A stretch of 64,000 nucleotides of DNA from Roseibium suaedae (GCF_900142725.1 NZ_FRBW01000002.1:958710-1022709), one strand, 5' to 3'; shown: positions 47,120 through 56,640, counted from the first letter of the stretch. Numbers and translations are program-made. The notes: generated from the sequence alone by a model not told the origin.

Positions 47120-49660
47120 CTAGATCCGGATATCCAAACCGGATTGATTGCGAGCCGCATATACGCCTGCGGCCTGTTCACTGCTCACGTCGTCAACATC
47201 CCTCAGCGAAGACTGGCTGCGGTCAGACCGCCCGTTGCCTGAGCCATTGTCCTGGGACGAAGCGAAACCCTGATTGCCGTCATCGCGGAGCGAGAACTGA
47301 AGGCTGCTGGAATCCGTGTTCAGTCCAGCATTTGCCAGCGCCCGCTCGAGACCGCGCTGATCCCGCATGAACATGTCCAGGGTTTCCGGGCTGTCCACGA
47401 TCATGTGCGCCTGAACGCTGCCGTCCTTGGCAACCTTCATATGCACTTCGACCCGTCCAAGCTCCGGCGGATCCAGCCGCATCTGGAACTTGGTGTCCCC
47501 ATTGTTGAGCGTCCGGGCCATCGCAGAAGCAATCTGGGACGCAGCCTGCCCGGTCTGCGACTGCGCCTGGGTCTGGGCCTGCGCAGTTGCCGCGTCCATC
47601 CGGGCGAGATGCTGGTTGGTGGTGCGCACCTGAGCTGCAAACTCACCATCCATCATCAAGCCGTCTGTGTCCGACGTGCCGTCATCTTCAGAAAGAACAA
47701 CTGCACCAGCTGTAGCCATGGCAACCGGGCTGGCTGCCTCAGACTTTGCAGCCGCATCGCTTTTCTGCGTACCCGCCGTCACCGGTGTCCCCGGAACATC
47801 TGCACCCTCAGCAACAGCCTGAGGCTTCAGCGGAAGTGCGGCGGTCACATCTCCTTCAGCGGCAACCGGATCCGCCGAAGAAACAGTCGATACGACCCGA
47901 TCTGCCTCGTCAGTGACCTCCCCGATCACGGGCTGCGCAGCAGCGCTGGATGCGTCACCAGTCTTCTGCGCCCCCTGCCCCGGCTTGGGAACCTGCGCGC
48001 CCGCTGCAGTCTGGACCATCGAAGCCGAAGAAGCCGCCTGCGACGACGCTTTCACCGACGCGACAACTCCTTCTTCAGCACCAGAAGTGTTCAAACCGGA
48101 AATGGACTGCGCCTTTTCCCCGGCCAGCAGGCTGTTGCCACCGTCCCCATTCGCCACAAGCGTAGGACTTGGCTGAGAAATCCCGTCCTTGACGATACCG
48201 ACTGGTGCCTGGCTCTGCTGAAGAACAGGCTCAGCCGGAACAGCCTGCTGAACAGACGGAGCTTGAGATTGCGACTGAATTGGCTGCGCGGAGCGGGCAA
48301 TTTCAGGCAGTTCCGACATCCAGCGCTTTCCCGGCGCCTTTGCCGGGATAATCACGACACTTTCATCCGCAGCAACATCAGAAGCTGCAGTCACAGATTC
48401 AGTCGTGGCAGTCTGGGAGTTTCCGTTGCCGGCCGCGGCAGCAGGAACCACCCCGCTCATCCTGTCGCGAACCCCAACAGCGACGGCCTGATCCAGATCC
48501 AGACCGGCAGCAACCGGGGCACTCGCCTGAGCTGCCGCGTTTTCAGTAGCAGCATTTGCCGGGGGCAGGTCACGAAGCCCAACAGCCTGCGCTTGGGCGG
48601 GAAGCCCCTCAACCTTTTCAGGGACAGCCGTTTTAACATCGACCTGAGCCCCGCCCTTCACGGAAGAAGAGACAATGACAGCTTCGCCCTCGGAGAGGTC
48701 TGCGGAAGCCGGCGCGCCTGTCGCCGCCTGACCAGGAGCCTGAGACTTGCCTGCCGGAACCAGCGCTTCAACGCCAGCATCCACCTGCGACATATCCCCG
48801 GCAAGGCCCGAGAACTGCGAAGCGTCCAACGAAGCCCCGGCAGAAAGGTCCGGAGCAGTCAGAGCAGGAGCAACAGCCGCCACCTGCTGGGCAGAAATAT
48901 CAGAGACGGGGATCTGCGAAACAGCTGACGGCTGAACCGGAGCGGAAGCAACGGGAGCCTTCAGCCTGTTTAGCACCTCAGCCTGCGGCAGGACCGGAGC
49001 CGCCACTTGCGGCTTGCCGGCAAGAGTTTCCTCGCCCGCGTCCAATCCCGGCGCGCCAGCCTGAGCGGGAGCGGCAGGAAGAAGCTCGCCATCAGCATCC
49101 ACTGCCCCGCCATTCAGACGGGTTTCAGCACCAAGCCCCACTTCTGCAGCGAACTGAACAGGAGACGGGGAAGCTGGAACCGGCTGCACCATGGCCAGCG
49201 CTTCTTCGGCTCCGAGATCACCAGTCACACTATCCGTGTCATCAGCGTCCTGAACCGGAAGTTCGAACTCAGCAGAATTCGCCGTTTCAGGCTGATCCGT
49301 CAGCACAGGTGCAGCAGCGTCTGCGTCCAGCGGCACGCCATCCAGTTCAGCCCCACCCAGAACCGGCAACTGGATCTCCGCGCCGAAAGTCACTTCAGTC
49401 AGAGACGAAAGACCGGGCAAGCCTGCATTTGCAACCGGAGACGTCGCAAGCTTTACCTTCGCCGAAACCGATAGGGGATCAACAGCTGCCGACCCGAGAG
49501 CCTCAGCACCAGCCTCACCGTCGCCAGACAGATTGGCGAGGACCTGCGAAAAGGCATCCATTGCACTCGCGGGCGCTCCCGCAGCAGCACCCTGCCCTGC
49601 AGACAAGGCATTTGAGGAGACTTCAGTGTAGAGACCAACTGGCAGCAAGGGTGCCCCCAT
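47120..49660 (-). CDS. fliK: flagellar hook-length control protein FliK
   Basis: An 846-residue protein, much longer than the enterobacterial FliK (about 400). Residues 1-700 are low-complexity and rich in Ala, Pro, Gln, Val and Ser, as expected of the stretchable ruler part. The C-terminal Flg_hook domain (about 725-810) has FQMRLDPPELGRVEVHMK and LRDDGNQGF, the type III export switch. The start is uncertain: ATG 49660 has only weak GGAA upstream, while a GTG at 49729 would add 23 residues. Ruler length in this family correlates with hook length, so a long hook may be made. Upstream of flgD. Confidence 0.88.
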   Translation of the reverse strand: MGAPLLPVGLYTEVSSNALSAGQGAAAGAPASAMDAFSQVLANLSGDGEAGAEALGSAAVDPLSVSAKVKLATSPVANAGLPGLSSLTEVTFGAEIQLPVLGGAELDGVPLDADAAAPVLTDQPETANSAEFELPVQDADDTDSVTGDLGAEEALAMVQPVPASPSPVQFAAEVGLGAETRLNGGAVDADGELLPAAPAQAGAPGLDAGEETLAGKPQVAAPVLPQAEVLNRLKAPVASAPVQPSAVSQIPVSDISAQQVAAVAPALTAPDLSAGASLDASQFSGLAGDMSQVDAGVEALVPAGKSQAPGQAATGAPASADLSEGEAVIVSSSVKGGAQVDVKTAVPEKVEGLPAQAQAVGLRDLPPANAATENAAAQASAPVAAGLDLDQAVAVGVRDRMSGVVPAAAAGNGNSQTATTESVTAASDVAADESVVIIPAKAPGKRWMSELPEIARSAQPIQSQSQAPSVQQAVPAEPVLQQSQAPVGIVKDGISQPSPTLVANGDGGNSLLAGEKAQSISGLNTSGAEEGVVASVKASSQAASSASMVQTAAGAQVPKPGQGAQKTGDASSAAAQPVIGEVTDEADRVVSTVSSADPVAAEGDVTAALPLKPQAVAEGADVPGTPVTAGTQKSDAAAKSEAASPVAMATAGAVVLSEDDGTSDTDGLMMDGEFAAQVRTTNQHLARMDAATAQAQTQAQSQTGQAASQIASAMARTLNNGDTKFQMRLDPPELGRVEVHMKVAKDGSVQAHMIVDSPETLDMFMRDQRGLERALANAGLNTDSSSLQFSLRDDGNQGFASSQDNGSGNGRSDRSQSSLRDVDDVSSEQAAGVYAARNQSGLDIRI

Positions 49661-49819
49661 TTCCGCATTTTCCAGCCCGGCAGATCCGGACAGACCAACT
49701 CGGTCAAGAGTATGCAAGCACCACGCCACTCTGAGAGAACGAAAAAACCCTTATTTATCAATATCCCAGCAGCAACTAGAGGGACAAAGCCCCTTCATTC
49801 CCGGCAGGGTTTTCCCACT

Positions 49820-49838
49820 CCCGGCAAAGCTTGCCGGG
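49820..49838. terminator. hairpin between fliK and mnmA
   Basis: CCCGGCAA / TTGCCGGG with a 3-base AGC loop, located in the 49661-49996 divergent region upstream of both genes. Too far from any stop to be a normal terminator; possible attenuator or operator. No gene was seen in this gap. Confidence 0.4.
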
Positions 49839-49854
49839 TGAAGTTCTGGCACAA

Positions 49855-49883
49855 TTGGCTTGCCCACCCCATTTCTGTATAGT
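49855..49883 (+). promoter_or_regulatory. sigma-70-type promoter for mnmA
   Basis: TTGGCT, 17-base spacer, TATAGT. Good match in both hexamers and spacing; the predicted transcript start is about 105 bases before the mnmA ATG. Confidence 0.65.
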
Positions 49884-49996
49884 GCACCCCAACTGAAACC
49901 TGTTTGCCGCCGGACCGGCACGAACCCGGCCCCAACCAGAGGCGATTGCCGCGCGAAGCGCGCATTCCTGCGGCCTGAACACCTTGGTGAACCGTA

Positions 49997-51169
49997 ATGC
50001 TGAACAGCCTGGATCTTCCCGGCCGCCCCGAAGACACACGCGTCGTCGTAGCCATGTCAGGCGGCGTCGACAGTTCTGTCGTTGCCGCCCTGATGAAACA
50101 TCAGGGCTATGACGTGATCGGCGTGACCCTGCAGCTCTATGACCATGGCGCCATGGTCAGCAAGGCAAAGGCTTGCTGCGCGGGCCAGGACATTCACGAT
50201 GCGCGCCGGGCTGCGGAAAAGATCGGTATCCCTCATTATGTCCTGGACTATGAGAGCCGCTTCAAGGAAGCGGTGATGGACCGGTTTGCCGACAGCTATA
50301 TCGCCGGCGAAACCCCTGTGCCCTGCGTGTCCTGCAATCAGACCGTCAAGTTTCAGGATCTCCTGAAGACCGCAAAGGACCTTGGTGCAGACGTTCTGGC
50401 AACAGGTCATTATGTTCGCTCGACCGTTCAGGGCAACAAGCGCGCCATGTTCCGCCCCTCGGACCTGGATCGTGACCAGAGCTACTTCCTGTTTGCCACC
50501 ACCCAGGAACAGCTGGATTTCATCCGCTTTCCCCTCGGCGGCATGCCCAAGGCAGAGGTCCGGGAACTTGCCCGCCAGTTTGGCCTCTCCGTTGCCGACA
50601 AGCCGGACAGCCAGGACATCTGCTTCGTCCCGAACGGCAATTATGCCGATGTGATCAAGAAGCTTCGCCCAAATGCTGCCGAGCCAGGAGAAATTGTCCA
50701 CATCGACGGACGGGTTCTTGGTCAGCATGACGGCATCATCCATTTCACCATCGGACAGAGGCGCGGCATCGGCGTAGCAACCGGCGAACCGCTTTATGTT
50801 GTGCGCCTTGATGCAGACACGCGCCGGGTGCTGGTTGGACCGCGCGAAGCACTGGCAACCCGGCGCATTTACCTGCGCGAGTTGAACTGGATCGGCGACA
50901 TCCCTATGGACGAAGGCTGCGAACTAGACATATTTGCCAAGGTGCGATCCACTCGCCCGCCCGCGCCGGCACGTCTGCGTCTTGAAAACGGTCAAGCCAG
51001 TGTCGATCTGGTGACCGGTGAAACGGGCGTTGCCCCCGGCCAGGCCTGCGTCTTCTTCGACAATGATGGAGATGAGGCGAGGGTCCTGGGTGGCGGCTGG
51101 ATTGCAAGAGCCGAAAGAGCCGGCACCTGGACCATAGACAAGCAACCTGAAAAGGCAGCCTCCGCATGA
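49997..51169 (+). CDS. mnmA: tRNA-specific 2-thiouridylase
   Basis: Thiolates U34 of the tRNAs for Lys, Glu and Gln using ATP and sulfur from the Tus/IscS relay. The 390-residue protein has the PP-loop SGGVDSS near residue 20, the two catalytic Cys in [11 protein letters not shown] and DSQDICFVP, and the C-terminal beta-barrel with [17 protein letters not shown]. Preceded by a good promoter at 49855-49883. It overlaps the following methyltransferase by four bases (ATGA). Confidence 0.95.
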   Translation: MLNSLDLPGRPEDTRVVVAMSGGVDSSVVAALMKHQGYDVIGVTLQLYDHGAMVSKAKACCAGQDIHDARRAAEKIGIPHYVLDYESRFKEAVMDRFADSYIAGETPVPCVSCNQTVKFQDLLKTAKDLGADVLATGHYVRSTVQGNKRAMFRPSDLDRDQSYFLFATTQEQLDFIRFPLGGMPKAEVRELARQFGLSVADKPDSQDICFVPNGNYADVIKKLRPNAAEPGEIVHIDGRVLGQHDGIIHFTIGQRRGIGVATGEPLYVVRLDADTRRVLVGPREALATRRIYLRELNWIGDIPMDEGCELDIFAKVRSTRPPAPARLRLENGQASVDLVTGETGVAPGQACVFFDNDGDEARVLGGGWIARAERAGTWTIDKQPEKAASA

Positions 51170-51882
51170 CTACGAGTGACACCCTTCCGGACCGCCTGCG
51201 CAAACTGAAGCTTTGGATGCAAGGGCGATGGAAGGGGATCTCTCGGGAGGCCCGCCGTCTGGACGAAACCGCCGTTCAGACGGCCTATGCCCGCTGGGCA
51301 CCCTATTATGACATGGTCTTCCGCGCCCCTCTCTATTGGGGGCGCCACGCCGCCGTAAAGCGCATCAATGCGCTCGAAGGCCATGTTCTGGAAGCGGGCA
51401 TCGGCACGGGAATGTCCCTGCCTCACTACGGCAAGCATCTGACGGTCACAGGCATCGACCTCAGCGAAGCCATGCTGGAGCGCGCAAGGATCCGGTCCGC
51501 CGAGATGATCAACATTGCAGGGCTCATCTGCATGGATGCCAGTGACCTATCCTTCCCGGACAATCATTTCGATGTGACGGTGGCCATGTACGTGATGCCC
51601 GTTGTTCCGGACCCCGCAAAGGTCCTGAGCGAGTTGGAGCGGGTCACCCGGCCGGGCGGCACTGTCCTTCTGGTCAATCACTTCTCAACCGATCACGGCC
51701 CGCGCGCCGTGGTGGAACGCTGGCTGAAGCGCTATGCGGACCGGCTGGGCTGGAACCCGGAGTTCCCCAAGTCCCGCGTGCTGCGCCACACGTCCATGGT
51801 ACTGGAAGACGAAGAGACCCTTGCCCCCTTCGGTCTCTTCACCCTGATGAGTTTCCGCAAGGCGGAAGATCCTCAGGCCTGA
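51166..51882 (+). CDS. class I SAM methyltransferase, probable phosphatidylethanolamine N-methyltransferase
   Basis: A 238-residue Rossmann methyltransferase. Motif I is [16 protein letters not shown], followed by [13 protein letters not shown] and the motif II/III region [20 protein letters not shown], close to the rhizobial PmtA proteins that make phosphatidylcholine from phosphatidylethanolamine. The N-terminal 40 residues ([19 protein letters not shown]) are amphipathic, as in PmtA, which binds membranes through this helix. Assignment to PmtA is likely but other small-molecule methyltransferases look similar, so no symbol is given. It overlaps mnmA by four bases. Confidence 0.78.
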   Translation: MTTSDTLPDRLRKLKLWMQGRWKGISREARRLDETAVQTAYARWAPYYDMVFRAPLYWGRHAAVKRINALEGHVLEAGIGTGMSLPHYGKHLTVTGIDLSEAMLERARIRSAEMINIAGLICMDASDLSFPDNHFDVTVAMYVMPVVPDPAKVLSELERVTRPGGTVLLVNHFSTDHGPRAVVERWLKRYADRLGWNPEFPKSRVLRHTSMVLEDEETLAPFGLFTLMSFRKAEDPQA

Positions 51883-52242
51883 CGCAGATCAGGCTGGCTG
51901 GCCAGTCCGGTTCTGCATGATTCCTCGACATGCCCCGCCTTCAGAGCGCCATATCAGGGATCTGCCATCCACCCCAAATTGAGCACCTGATGCCATGCGC
52001 CTCCGACTGGGCGCATGGCATCAATTGGCAAAGCAGCGATCCCGCCAAACGCTCCTGCAACCGTCACTCCGTTTCAAATCACTGCAGAATTCCCTGAGCC
52101 GGGAAAGATCCGATCCCCGCCTGATTGGCGAGAACCTGGCGTCTTCCAGCCTTTCCCGCCTCTCCGCCCCTTGCGATTTCCACAGGCACTGGCCCGATTT
52201 CAAAGGCTTGCTGCAATTGTTGAAAAGCAGGCCTGCGACCGC
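51883..52242. other. intergenic region without a gene
   Basis: About 360 bases between the methyltransferase and the tRNA promoter. The sequence has normal GC and several open frames, none with a ribosome site or family resemblance. A short direct repeat of GCGCATGGCAT-type bases occurs at 51989-52022. No other feature was seen. Confidence 0.5.
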
Positions 52243-52272
52243 TTGACAGCCAGCCCTTCCGCTCACTATAAG
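52243..52272 (+). promoter_or_regulatory. sigma-70 promoter of tRNA-Met
   Basis: TTGACA, 18-base spacer, TATAAG, 44 bases before the tRNA. Near-consensus, as usual for a stable RNA gene. Confidence 0.8.
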
Positions 52273-52315
52273 CACCCCACATTCGCAGCGGCGCCTCGCC
52301 GCACTCGCGACGGAT

Positions 52316-52392
52316 GGCGGAGTAGCTCAGCCGGTTAGAGCAGCGGAATCATAATCCGCGTGTCGGGGGTTCGAGTCCCTCCTCCGCTACCA
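52316..52392 (+). tRNA. tRNA-Met (anticodon CAT), elongator type
   Basis: Cloverleaf of 77 bases including the encoded CCA end. The acceptor stem GGCGGAG pairs with CTCCGCT (G1-U72 wobble). The anticodon stem GCGGA/TCCGC frames the loop ATCATAA with anticodon CAT; the T-arm contains GGTTCGAGTCC. Features match the alphaproteobacterial elongator tRNA-Met rather than the initiator (no three G-C pairs in the anticodon stem) and rather than tRNA-Ile2. Confidence 0.95.
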
Positions 52393-52643
52393 CTTCTCTT
52401 AAAACAAAATCAAACAGCGCGTAAGATGTCGACTCTGCTTGAGTCCTTCGCAAGGCTTGATTGCACACTTCCGCCCGCATAAACCCATAAGTGCAAGTCT
52501 TGGACGGATGAGAATGATATTCCGCCCGACAGGACTATGAATCCCCCTCCCCTCGGTAGTCCTCCGCCCAAAAATGTCATAACTTCATCAAGTTACGCTA
52601 CGAACTGTTGAAGTTTTTTAGACTAGGCTGAGGGGAAACTGCC

Positions 52644-53330
52644 TTGACGAAATTGATCCTACCGATGCTTGCCGCGGCATGTCTTGCGCTCGCTGGCTGC
52701 CAATCCACACCGGGTAGCGCGCCTGCAGCAACATCAGCGGCAGCCCCTGCGGCCGCAGAAGTCACCAATGCGCCTGCGACCTTCGACATAGGCAAAAAGA
52801 AGATCTTCCTGACTGCAAACACGAAAGTTGAACAAAAGGACTTTTATTCCAATACCAACAAGGGTTCCTTCACCGATACGAACACCCGAAACTGGTCAAG
52901 CGCTGTCCTTATCCGCCAGAACGGCAACAATTTGCTCATCGCAGACCCTGACAATCAAGAAGGCACTGTCTTCGTCAACGACCAGAGCGTCAAATCTTCC
53001 GGCAGCATCTCTGGAAAGGGCAAGACAGTCTGCTCCCAGCTTGTTCTGGAAGAAGGCTACAAGCGGAACATCTGTTCCAGCTACACCTACAGCAATGGTG
53101 TGGTTCAGGTGACAGAGCTAGAGAAGGATCCGAGCCAGAAAAGCACCACGAACAGGAGCTACAAGTTCTCCTATGACGGTGACAGCTGCAAGTTCATCAG
53201 CTTTTCTGAAACAACGGATGCCAAAGAAGCCTATTGCGATGGTCCTTGCCTGAGCTACTACGGCGGCAAGACCAAATGGCGCTATACGATCAAGGTCAAT
53301 TCGGTGTCCGGCAGCTGCAGCATCCGCTAA
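52644..53330 (+). CDS. putative lipoprotein of unknown function
   Basis: A 228-residue protein starting with TTG, eight bases after AGGGGA. A lipoprotein signal ends in LAGC (Cys19), followed by an Ala/Pro/Ser linker to about residue 45. The mature part holds a beta-rich domain with six or seven Cys (TVCSQL, NICSSY, DSCKFI, AYCDGPCLSYYGG and SGSCSIR), likely in disulfides in the periplasm, and several Asn/Thr/Ser-rich turns. Codon use and composition are more AT-rich and Asn/Lys-rich than neighbours, a sign of possible transfer. No family was recognised. A terminator follows, so it is not in the RiPP transcript. Confidence 0.75.
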   Translation: MTKLILPMLAAACLALAGCQSTPGSAPAATSAAAPAAAEVTNAPATFDIGKKKIFLTANTKVEQKDFYSNTNKGSFTDTNTRNWSSAVLIRQNGNNLLIADPDNQEGTVFVNDQSVKSSGSISGKGKTVCSQLVLEEGYKRNICSSYTYSNGVVQVTELEKDPSQKSTTNRSYKFSYDGDSCKFISFSETTDAKEAYCDGPCLSYYGGKTKWRYTIKVNSVSGSCSIR

Positions 53331-53380
53331 AAAAGCGCAATGGTCCGCGTTTGCGATACCAAGACCATTATAAAGAACGC

Positions 53381-53406
53381 AAAGGGCTGCCGCAGGGCGG
53401 CCCTTT
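53381..53406 (+). terminator. Rho-independent terminator after the lipoprotein
   Basis: AAAGGGCTGCC, loop GCAG, GGCGGCCCTTT then CTGTTT. Stem of 11 bp including one wobble, 50 bases after the stop. Confidence 0.8.
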
Positions 53407-53552
53407 CTGTTTCCCGCATGGAGCTGCATCTGGCAGAGCCTTGCTGCCCGAAATTTTCCATAACTCACCCAATGGTTTGACAATCTCTCCCCACAAGCCA
53501 AGATGGACGTTGCGGCATGCAGGGTGCCTGGCGAAGATCCATGGGAGAGCCA

Positions 53553-55526
53553 ATGAACAAACTGCTCCAAGCGTCAGACCAGTCCCAGTCCAGCCAGGAT
53601 GTCTGTTTCGTAAACATGCCGCTCTCCGGGCTCGAACGCCCGTCCATCGCCCTCGGCCAGCTTCAGGCCCTGCTTACAGGCGCAGGCATCAGCACCAAAT
53701 CCATCTATGCCAATCTCTGGTTCGCCGAATATTTTGGTCTGGAATTAAGCCGTGTGCTGCAGACCGTGCCTCCGGAAGACGCTCTGGTGGACTGGCTGTT
53801 CGGCGCAGCCGCCTTTCCGGATTTTTCCCCCGATCACGACCTCTATCTCGCCTTGATGGAGAAGAAGGCGCCGCAGCTTGGCCGCGCTGGCATTACGTCC
53901 GAAATCCTTCTGGACCTCAGAGGCAAGATACAGGCTTTCACGGACTGGACGGCGGATAAGATCCTCCGGCGGTCCCCGCGCATTGTCGGCTGCACGTCCA
54001 CCTTTCAGCAGCACGTGCCCGCTCTTGCCCTGCTGCGCCGGATCAAGCAAATCGCGCCCGATGTGGTGACCATGCTGGGCGGCGCCAATTGCGAGACCAC
54101 AATGGGCCTGACCACCCACAGCCACTTCACCTGGGTGGATTATGTGGTGTCGGGCGAGGCAGACAGTTTCATCGTTCCTTTCATGCAGGACGTTCTGGAT
54201 ACCGGGTGCGAAATTGAAGCAGAGGACCTGCCCTTCGGAGTGATGGGGCCCATTCACCGTCTCGCAGGCTATCCGGTCACGGATCAGGGGGACGGAGTTC
54301 CGCGCGCCATCACCCAGGATGCCCGAAATCTGCCTCTGCCCGACTATGATGATTATTTCGAGGAACTGCGCCAGTTCCTCTACAGCAGCGTGATCGAGCC
54401 GGGTCTGCCCATGGAGTTTTCACGCGGCTGCTGGTGGGGTGCCAAAAGCCATTGCACCTTTTGCGGCCTGAATGGCGGGTCGATGGCCTACCGGGCACGG
54501 GCACCGGAAACTGTCGTCCCTGACATGACCGCCCTGACCTCCCGCTATAATGTCGACCGGGTCGAGGCCGTCGACAACATCATGGACCTTCGCTACTTCA
54601 AGACGGTTCTTCCCGAGCTGACAGAAAGGGAAAAGCCGTTCCGTCTGTTCTTCGAGACCAAGGCGAACCTGAAGAAGGATCAGGTGAAGGCACTGGCCGA
54701 TGCGGGGGTCATCTGGATCCAGCCCGGCATCGAAAGCCTCGACAGCCGCATCCTGACATTGATGGGCAAGGGCTGCACTGCCGCGCAGAACATCATGCTG
54801 CTGAAATGGTGCCGCCAGTTTGGCGTGCGCGCCAGCTGGTCGATCATCAGCCATTTTCCGGGAGAAGAAGACAGCTGGTACGAAACGATGGCAGAGCTTG
54901 TGCCCGCCCTCACCCATCTGCAGCCCGGCAACATGGTGCCCCTGCGCTTTGACCGCTATTCGCCCTATTTCACCCGCCCGCAGGCCTACAAGCTCAAGCT
55001 CAAGCCTGCCGAACGCTACCGCTACGCCTATCCACTGTCTGACGAACATCTGTTCCGGCAGGTGTATTTCTTTGAAAATGAAGCTGATACTGATCCCGCA
55101 GACCGCCCGGGCGTCAAATCCATGCGCGCAGCCATGACCAATTGGCTCAAGGCCTGGCGCAACGGTCCACCTCCGGTCCTGTCCATGACGGCCACGCAAG
55201 AAGCCCTTGTGCTGGAGGACAGCCGGCCCGGCGGCGTCACAATGCTGCTGACGGGTCTTCACCGGTCGGTTCTGGAACTCTCCGACGATGGCCCCTCGGA
55301 GCATCAGGTGATCAAGACCCTGACCGAAACCGGACACACAGAAGAAGAAGTGCTGGAGGTCATGGCGGAACTGGAAGCGCAGAAATTCCTGATCCGGATC
55401 GACGGCCGCATCATCGGCCTTGCCTTGACCGCCCCTCACCAGCCTGTTCCCTTGCCCTCCGCTTTCCCGGGCGGCAGCATTGCATCAGGCCGCGACAAGT
55501 TGGGAACGCTCCTTGCTGCGTTCTGA
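53553..55526 (+). CDS. cobalamin-type radical SAM protein, RiPP maturation C-methyltransferase family
   Basis: A 657-residue radical SAM enzyme. The N-terminal part (1-230) is a cobalamin-binding-like Rossmann domain with the alternating motifs CFVNMPLSGLERPSIALG and GCTSTFQQHVPALALLRRI, MLGGANCETTMG. The 4Fe-4S cluster motif is C293-x7-C301-x2-C304 in RGCWWGAKSHCTFCGLNG, the pattern of the RiPP maturation radical SAM protein 1 family. The TIM-barrel and a C-terminal helical region (about 555-640) follow. The family is found with peptide precursors and NHLP exporters and is annotated as a C-methyltransferase. Here, too, NHLP exporters are close by. GGGAG precedes ATG 53553. Confidence 0.9.
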   Translation: MNKLLQASDQSQSSQDVCFVNMPLSGLERPSIALGQLQALLTGAGISTKSIYANLWFAEYFGLELSRVLQTVPPEDALVDWLFGAAAFPDFSPDHDLYLALMEKKAPQLGRAGITSEILLDLRGKIQAFTDWTADKILRRSPRIVGCTSTFQQHVPALALLRRIKQIAPDVVTMLGGANCETTMGLTTHSHFTWVDYVVSGEADSFIVPFMQDVLDTGCEIEAEDLPFGVMGPIHRLAGYPVTDQGDGVPRAITQDARNLPLPDYDDYFEELRQFLYSSVIEPGLPMEFSRGCWWGAKSHCTFCGLNGGSMAYRARAPETVVPDMTALTSRYNVDRVEAVDNIMDLRYFKTVLPELTEREKPFRLFFETKANLKKDQVKALADAGVIWIQPGIESLDSRILTLMGKGCTAAQNIMLLKWCRQFGVRASWSIISHFPGEEDSWYETMAELVPALTHLQPGNMVPLRFDRYSPYFTRPQAYKLKLKPAERYRYAYPLSDEHLFRQVYFFENEADTDPADRPGVKSMRAAMTNWLKAWRNGPPPVLSMTATQEALVLEDSRPGGVTMLLTGLHRSVLELSDDGPSEHQVIKTLTETGHTEEEVLEVMAELEAQKFLIRIDGRIIGLALTAPHQPVPLPSAFPGGSIASGRDKLGTLLAAF

Positions 55527-56640
55527 ACCAGAAAAACGCTCTGATGGCCGACTCAATGCCCGCGCGCATCTCATCAGGCTTGCAGATCCCCTGCCCCTGC
55601 AAAGCGGTGCCGTGCTGCCCGAGGTGCAGATTGCCTGCCAGAGCTATGGCCATCTGAACGAGGCGCGGGACAATGCGGTTCTGGTGCTTCATGGCCTGAC
55701 CTCCGACCAGCATGCGGCAGGCGCCTCCAGCGGACCTGCGGGAAAACCTGGATGGTGGGATGTCGCGATCGGTCCCGGCAAGGCGATCGACACAGACCGC
55801 TATTTCGTCATCGTGCCGAATGTTCTGGGCGGGGCCTGCGGCACCACGTCTCCGGCCTCACGGAACCCTTCGACCGGACGGCCCTATGGTCTGCGCTTTC
55901 CGGTCATCACGCTGGCGGATATGGCCCGCGCTCATGCTGTGTTGCTGGACGCGCTCGGTATCGCCAAGCTGCATGCAACCATCGGCGGATGTCTCGGCGG
56001 ATTTCAGGTTCTGGAGATGCTGGCTTCCTGTCCTGCCCGTACCGGAAAGTCCGTCATCATCAGCGCAACGGCGCGCACCAGTGCGCACAACACCGCTCTT
56101 TGGGCGGTTCTTCGTGCAGCCTTGATGAGCGACCCGAACTGGCGCGGAGGAGACTATTATGATGGCCCTTCGCCCTCCGATGGTCTCGGACTTCTCGCCA
56201 TGACCGGGGCCCTCTTCTGGATGTCCCGCGAGACACTGGAGAACAAGTTCGGCGTTGCCCCAATGTCCGGCGTGCCCCGCTACACGATGGAGCCGGATTT
56301 CGCGGTCGAGCAATTCCTGAATTCGGTGAAAGGCAATGCTTCAAAAGGCCGGCTGGATGCCAACAGCCTGATCTACCTGACAAGGGCCATCGATTATTTC
56401 GATCTCGCCCGGGATGCCGGAACGCTGGAGCAAGCTTTGAAGGGGGTTCAGGATCCGGTTCTGCTGGTCAGCTACGCCTCGGATTGGCGCTATCCAGTGG
56501 AGGAAATGGACCGGATCGCACAGGCTCTGCCGACTGGGGTTCTCCATCGGCACCTCACCCTCGACAGCGCCATGGGACATGGAGCTTTTCTCTACGAGTT
56601 CGAGAGCCTGAGCCCGGCGCTGTCAGAATTTCTCCGTTAG
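55513..56640 (+). CDS. MetX-like alpha/beta hydrolase with Cys nucleophile, RiPP-locus acyltransferase candidate
   Basis: A 375-residue homoserine O-acetyltransferase-like alpha/beta hydrolase. The nucleophile elbow reads GGCLGGFQ, so the usual Ser is Cys160; Asp324 (SYASDWRYP) and His356 (AMGHGAF) complete the triad. The rest of the fold (LVLHGLTSDQHAAG, PNVLGGACGTTSPAS, the R-x-YGLRFP motif) is that of MetX. No ATG is near the start; I chose TTG 55513, seven bases after GGGA, overlapping the radical SAM gene by 14 bases (TTG 55480 is an alternative). Its position next to a peptide-modifying enzyme suggests acyl transfer to a peptide rather than methionine synthesis (inference). Confidence 0.82.
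   Translation: MLRSEPEKRSDGRLNARAHLIRLADPLPLQSGAVLPEVQIACQSYGHLNEARDNAVLVLHGLTSDQHAAGASSGPAGKPGWWDVAIGPGKAIDTDRYFVIVPNVLGGACGTTSPASRNPSTGRPYGLRFPVITLADMARAHAVLLDALGIAKLHATIGGCLGGFQVLEMLASCPARTGKSVIISATARTSAHNTALWAVLRAALMSDPNWRGGDYYDGPSPSDGLGLLAMTGALFWMSRETLENKFGVAPMSGVPRYTMEPDFAVEQFLNSVKGNASKGRLDANSLIYLTRAIDYFDLARDAGTLEQALKGVQDPVLLVSYASDWRYPVEEMDRIAQALPTGVLHRHLTLDSAMGHGAFLYEFESLSPALSEFLR

Noticed and set aside
49848..49864. Possible sigma-54 promoter (TGGCAC ... TTGC) for a flagellar gene
   Set aside because: The distance between the GG and GC elements is two bases too long, and the same bases form a better sigma-70 promoter for mnmA.
51995..52246. 83-codon frame considered as a RiPP precursor
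   Set aside because: No leader-like acidic helix, no Gly-Gly site, no ribosome site, and a tRNA promoter overlaps its end.
53477..53505. TTGACA as the -35 of a promoter for the radical SAM gene
   Set aside because: The hexamer at the right distance (AAGATG) is a poor -10, so the promoter could not be placed with confidence.
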